From an uncultured Clostridium sp. (GTDB lineage: Bacteria; Bacillota; Clostridia; TANB77; CAG-508), in contig CAMMFK010000051.1 in NCBI GenBank assembly GCA_946496115.1, positions 1 through 9,313 on the forward strand: a stretch of 9,313 nucleotides of DNA, read 5' to 3'. Within the stretch, counting starts at the first letter, position 1; each line of letters opens with the position of its first letter. The translations under genes and the position numbers were made by a program. Below, piece by piece: positions 5,514-9,313 of the stretch. The notes below the pieces were generated by a model that made no database searches, was not told where the DNA came from, and saw only the letters and a list, made by a program, of their open reading frames with translations.

Positions 5514-7427
5514 TTAATCAATTTCAATAGCACCAGTATATAATGCATAGTACATACCCTTTTTAGCCATAAGTTCTTTATGGTCACCACGTTCTAGAAT
5601 TCTTCCATGGTCTAAAACCATTATTAATTCTGAGTTTCTTATTGTTGATAATCTATGTGCTATTACAAATACTGTTCTGCCTTTCATTAATCCATCCATA
5701 CCTTTTTGTACAATTTGCTCTGTACGTGTATCTATACTTGATGTTGCTTCATCTAGTATTAATACTGGTGGATTATATAAAGCAGCTCTTGCAATTGATA
5801 GTAATTGTCTTTGTCCTTGAGATAAACCTTCTCCGCTTCCTGAAATTACTGTATCATACCCATTTGGCAAGTTTCTAATAAAGTGGTCTGCATTTGCAAG
5901 TTTTGCAGCATTTATTACATCTTCGTCACTGGCATTTAAGTTTGCATATTTTATATTATCTTTAATTGTACCTGCAAATAAACTTGTATCCTGTAATACC
6001 ATACCAAGTGATTTTCTCAAATCCTTTTTCTTAATTTTTTGAATATTTATTCCGTCATATCTAATTTTACCATCTTGAATATCATAGAAACGATTTATTA
6101 AATTTGTAATTGTTGTTTTTCCTGCACCTGTTGCACCAACAAATGATACTTTTTGGCCTTCTTTTGCTTCTAGCGTAATATCATGAAGTACCATTTTATT
6201 TGGAATATATCCAAAGTTTACGTTTTCAAATTCTACATGTCCACGTAACCTTGTATAAGTAACTCTGCCATCATGGTGTGGATGTTTCCAAGCCCAAATT
6301 CCAGTTCTTTCTGCACTCTCAACTAATTTACCGTTTTCCATTTTCGCATTAACTAATGTTACATAACCATCATCATCTTCTGACTTCTCATCAATCAATG
6401 CAAATATTCTTTCAGCACCTGCTAATGCCATTATAACAAAGTTCATTTGTTGAGATATTTGGCTTACTGGGTTTGTAAATGATTTAATATATTGTAAGAA
6501 AGCTGCTATGCTACCTATACTTAGTATATTATTTACTGATAACATACCACCAATTATAGCAATAAATACATATCCTAAATTTCCTATATTTGCTATACAT
6601 GGCATTAGCATATTTGCATAGATGTTAGCTTGAGTACTGCTGTCACATAATTCTTCATTTAATTTGTCAAATTTTTCTTTAGCCTCTTTTTCATAGTTAA
6701 ATACTTTAACAACTTTTTGACCATCCATCATTTCTTCAATGTAACCATTTACTTTTCCAATGTCATCTTGTTGTTTTACGAAGAATTTTGAACTGTTTCC
6801 ACCAAAATATTTTGCACAAAATTCCATTAGTGCAACCATTCCAAGTACTATTAGTGTTAAGTATACATTTGTTACAAACATTGATATTAGTACACTTGCC
6901 ATTGTAACTACTGCTGAAAACACTTGAGGAATGCTTTGGCTTATCATTTCTCTTAATGTGTCAACATCATTTGTGTATGTACTCATTATTTCACCATGAG
7001 CATGTGTATCAAAATATTTTATAGGTAATGTTTGCATATGATTAAACATATCTTCACGTACTTTCTTTAATACACCTTGAGAAATATTTATCATCAATCT
7101 GTTATATAGATATGTTGCACATATTCCTACTAAATACATTGCTCCCATACCTAAAACAGCCATAAACAAATTACTTAAATCTGGGTTTTCCTGTCCCATT
7201 AGAGGAGTTATATAGTCATCTATTAATTTTTGTAAGAATTGTATTCCCATTACATTGGCGATACTACTTACTATAATACTAATTATAACTATAACAAATT
7301 GAACTTTGTAAATTCCAACTGCATATTTTAAAAGTCTTTTTACTGTGCTAAAATTGATACTACTTGAACTCTTTTTGTTCTTTTTATTTTTAGCATTTGG
7401 GTTTATTTTTTTAGTATTCTTACTCAT
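5514..7427 (-). CDS. Heterodimeric ABC exporter subunit with canonical ATP site
   Basis: This 637-residue half-transporter fuses a six-helix exporter membrane domain (about 30-345) to an ATP-binding domain (about 398-637). It has Walker A GATGAGKT (431-438), Q-loop Q479, a non-canonical signature LSQGQ (535-539), Walker B VLILDE with catalytic Glu560, and switch histidine H591. The N-terminus is a Lys/Asn-rich cytoplasmic extension (1-28). Between the domains is an insert (about 350-396) with WAWKHPHHDG (388-396), typical of one arm of Firmicutes heterodimeric multidrug exporters. The start has AGGAGG at 7436-7441. It overlaps the upstream partner gene by 8 bp, so the two are translationally coupled. 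The substrate cannot be read; drug, peptide or lipid export are family possibilities. Confidence 0.92.
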   Translation of the reverse strand: MSKNTKKINPNAKNKKNKKSSSSINFSTVKRLLKYAVGIYKVQFVIVIISIIVSSIANVMGIQFLQKLIDDYITPLMGQENPDLSNLFMAVLGMGAMYLVGICATYLYNRLMINISQGVLKKVREDMFNHMQTLPIKYFDTHAHGEIMSTYTNDVDTLREMISQSIPQVFSAVVTMASVLISMFVTNVYLTLIVLGMVALMEFCAKYFGGNSSKFFVKQQDDIGKVNGYIEEMMDGQKVVKVFNYEKEAKEKFDKLNEELCDSSTQANIYANMLMPCIANIGNLGYVFIAIIGGMLSVNNILSIGSIAAFLQYIKSFTNPVSQISQQMNFVIMALAGAERIFALIDEKSEDDDGYVTLVNAKMENGKLVESAERTGIWAWKHPHHDGRVTYTRLRGHVEFENVNFGYIPNKMVLHDITLEAKEGQKVSFVGATGAGKTTITNLINRFYDIQDGKIRYDGINIQKIKKKDLRKSLGMVLQDTSLFAGTIKDNIKYANLNASDEDVINAAKLANADHFIRNLPNGYDTVISGSGEGLSQGQRQLLSIARAALYNPPVLILDEATSSIDTRTEQIVQKGMDGLMKGRTVFVIAHRLSTIRNSELIMVLDHGRILERGDHKELMAKKGMYYALYTGAIEID

Positions 7428-9159
7428 TCTCTTCTCCTCCTTTCATTTGTGAATTATATACTTCTTGGTATATTTTATTAGTTTTTAATAATTCTCTAGA
7501 TGTTCCAATACCACTTATTTTTCCTTCATCTAATACAATTATTCTATCTGCATCTTCAACTGATGTAACTCTTTGTGCAATTATAATCTTTGTTGTATTA
7601 GGTATTTCTTCTCTAAAAGCTTTACGTATGTAACTATCTGTTTTTGTATCAACAGCACTTGTTGAATCATCTAATATTAAGATTTTTGGTTTTTTCAAAA
7701 GTGCTCTTGCAATACATAATCTTTGTCTTTGACCACCAGATACGTTAGTACCACCTTGATCAATTTTTGTGTCGTATTTTTCTGGGAATTCTTTTATGAA
7801 ACTATCTGCTTGAGCAAGCTCACATGCTTTTTCAAGTTCCTCATCATCTGCGTTTTTGTCTCCCCATCTAAGGTTTTCAGATATAGTTCCAGAGAATAAT
7901 ACATTTTTTTGTAAAACCATTGATACTGCGTCACGAAGTGATTTCATATCATAATCTTTTACATTTACTCCACCAACTTTAACAGTTCCTTTTGTGGCGT
8001 CATATAATCTTGGAATAAGCTGAACTAATGTTGATTTAGAACTTCCTGTTCCACCAATTATACCTATTGTTTCACCAGACTTAATTTCCAAGTTAATATC
8101 TTGCAAAGCATATTTATTAGGATCTTTTTCATCACTATATGCAAAGCTTACATTTTCAAATGTTATAGAACCGTCTTTAATAGTTTTTATTGCATTTTTC
8201 TTATTCTTTATTGCTGGTTCTTCATCTAGAACTTCGACAATTCTTTCTGCTGAAGATTGAGCCATAATTATCATTACAAATACCATTGAAAGTAACATTA
8301 AGCTCATTAATATTTGCCATGCATACGTAATTAAACTAGATAATTGACCTGTTTGGAATGTTCCTCCAATTATATATTTTGCACCTAACCATGAAATAAT
8401 TAAAACAGAGAAATATACAACAAATTGCATAATAGGACTGTTAAATGCAACTATTTTTTCTGCTTTTTTAAAGTAATTGTATACTTCATTATTAACATTT
8501 TCAAATTTCTTTTCTTCGTGCTCTTCATTTGCATATGCTTTTACAACTCTAATGCCACCAACGTTTTCTTGAACAACCTCATTTAATTTATCATATTTTT
8601 TGAAAACTCTTTCAAAATTTGGATGAGCTTTAATTGCTATGTAAAATAGTGCAACTCCTAAAATTGGAATAGAAACTAAGAATACACAAGAAAGTCTAAC
8701 ATCTATGCTAAATGCCATAAATAATGCAGCTAGTAGCATAACAGGTCCTCTTATTAGTATTCTTATAATCATCATGAAAGCCATTTGTACGTTTGTAACA
8801 TCAGTTGTAAGCCTTGTAATTAAACTAGAAGTTGAGAATTTGTCTATATCTTCAAATGAGAAATTTTGAATTTTATAGAACATACCTTTTCTTAAATTTT
8901 TAGCAAAACCTGATGATGCTTTTGCTGCAAATCTTCCTGACAACATACCAAATAATAATGACATTATTGCTGAAACTGTAAGTAATATTCCTATTTCTAG
9001 TATGTACTTAATATCATTATTAGGAATACCAACATCAATAATTTTTGACATTAAAAGTGGAATGATTACTTCCATTACTACTTCTAAAACAACAAAAATT
9101 GGTGTTAAAATACTTGCTTTTTTGTATTCTTTGATGTAACTTGCTAATTTTTTTATCAT
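7420..9159 (-). CDS. Heterodimeric ABC exporter subunit with degenerate ATP site
   Basis: This 579-residue half-transporter has a membrane domain (about 15-310) followed by an ATP-binding domain (about 330-579). Its own nucleotide site is degenerate. Walker A reads GGTGSSKS (369-376) with Ser374 in place of the usual Gly, the catalytic Glu after Walker B is Asp498 (LILDDST), and the switch histidine is Gln529 (IIIAQRVTS). Its signature VSGGQ (473-477) is canonical. In a dimer with the 637-residue protein, this signature completes the partner's functional site, while the partner's LSQGQ faces this degenerate one. This is the known asymmetry of heterodimeric exporters such as BmrCD, LmrCD and TmrAB. 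The start is supported by AAAGGA at 9170-9175, 10 nt upstream. Confidence 0.92.
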   Translation of the reverse strand: MIKKLASYIKEYKKASILTPIFVVLEVVMEVIIPLLMSKIIDVGIPNNDIKYILEIGILLTVSAIMSLLFGMLSGRFAAKASSGFAKNLRKGMFYKIQNFSFEDIDKFSTSSLITRLTTDVTNVQMAFMMIIRILIRGPVMLLAALFMAFSIDVRLSCVFLVSIPILGVALFYIAIKAHPNFERVFKKYDKLNEVVQENVGGIRVVKAYANEEHEEKKFENVNNEVYNYFKKAEKIVAFNSPIMQFVVYFSVLIISWLGAKYIIGGTFQTGQLSSLITYAWQILMSLMLLSMVFVMIIMAQSSAERIVEVLDEEPAIKNKKNAIKTIKDGSITFENVSFAYSDEKDPNKYALQDINLEIKSGETIGIIGGTGSSKSTLVQLIPRLYDATKGTVKVGGVNVKDYDMKSLRDAVSMVLQKNVLFSGTISENLRWGDKNADDEELEKACELAQADSFIKEFPEKYDTKIDQGGTNVSGGQRQRLCIARALLKKPKILILDDSTSAVDTKTDSYIRKAFREEIPNTTKIIIAQRVTSVEDADRIIVLDEGKISGIGTSRELLKTNKIYQEVYNSQMKGGEENE

Positions 9160-9185
9160 TTTTTTATTTTCCTTTCGTAAAAATT

Positions 9186-9229
9186 TAGGTTTTCTGTTTT
9201 AACCTATAAACCATTTGCTAACAAAATGG
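9186..9229 (-). promoter_or_regulatory. Small dyads in the leader of the exporter operon
   Basis: Two inverted repeats precede the exporter RBS: taggtt (9186-9191) with aaccta (9201-9206), and ccattt (9211-9216) with aaatgg (9224-9229). The latter encloses tttg-ctaa-caaa. They could be RNA stems or a regulator site (MarR-type regulators often control such exporters), but the sequence does not decide. Confidence 0.3.
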
Positions 9230-9235
9230 CGATTT

Positions 9236-9259
9236 AAAAAGAACAAATTACTTTGTTCT
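9236..9259 (-). terminator. Terminator-like hairpin upstream of the exporter operon
   Basis: agaacaaa (9240-9247) pairs with tttgttct (9252-9259), giving 8 bp with a 4-nt loop, followed on the minus strand by five T. It would end transcription entering from a minus-strand gene beyond the right edge, or act as an attenuator in the exporter leader. Confidence 0.5.
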
Positions 9260-9260
9260 C

Positions 9261-9303
9261 AGACTGTTGACAAAGTATATAAAAATATTTTGTTCAACAG
9301 TCT
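9261..9303 (+). terminator. Inverted repeat with plus-strand T tract
   Basis: agactgttga (9261-9270) and tcaacagtct (9294-9303) form a 10-bp stem. It can be extended by caaa/tttg across one bulge and encloses an AT-rich loop. On the plus strand it is followed by TTTCTTTTTT, the form of a terminator, but no plus-strand gene leads into it here. It may instead be a folded leader or an operator for the minus-strand exporter operon. Confidence 0.4.
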
Positions 9304-9313
9304 TTTCTTTTTT

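Overview
The window is AT-rich, almost everything is on the minus strand, and the genes have strong AGGAGG-type ribosome binding sites close to their starts. Together with the gene families this points to a low-GC Firmicute, most likely a Clostridia-type (perhaps gut) bacterium. That assignment is inference; no rRNA or taxonomic marker is present.

Positions 1-2844 hold a diversity-generating retroelement (DGR). In transcription order (right to left) it has an Avd-like accessory gene that looks broken (2810-2557), the template repeat TR (2486-2409), a structured spacer, a DGR-class reverse transcriptase (2184-1111) and a target gene (1042 to the left edge, 3' end missing). The target carries the variable repeat VR (840-763). 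VR and TR are 78 bp each and differ at 11 positions; at all 11 the coding-strand TR base is adenine, the signature of adenine-directed mutagenic homing. The mutated codons are mostly AAY (Asn) in TR. The target is unusual: VR lies near its N-terminus (residues 69-93) in a C-type-lectin-like (DUF6273-like) module, and about 230 residues later an AAA+/MoxR-like P-loop begins (residues 320-327) before the window ends. This suggests a hypervariable sensor fused to an NTPase.

Positions 2845-4052 hold a spacer with a strong hairpin terminator and a monofunctional peptidoglycan glycosyltransferase (GT51). Positions 4053-4907 hold the wreck of a BceAB-type ABC transporter. Its ATPase has lost everything upstream of the last Walker A residues. 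Its permease keeps only its first ~50 and last ~25 residues, in different frames.

Abutting the ATPase break is a compact unit (4911-5453): an unrecognised 140-residue protein with its own near-consensus promoter, a large dyad operator and a strong terminator. It has replaced the 5' end of the ATPase gene. Positions 5514-9159 hold two overlapping genes for a heterodimeric ABC exporter with one degenerate and one canonical nucleotide site. A hairpin-rich leader precedes them (9186-9303).

The most interesting content is the DGR with its variable-domain/AAA+ target. Also notable are three genes in one 9 kb window that are broken by internal or end deletions: the avd-like gene, the permease and the ATPase.
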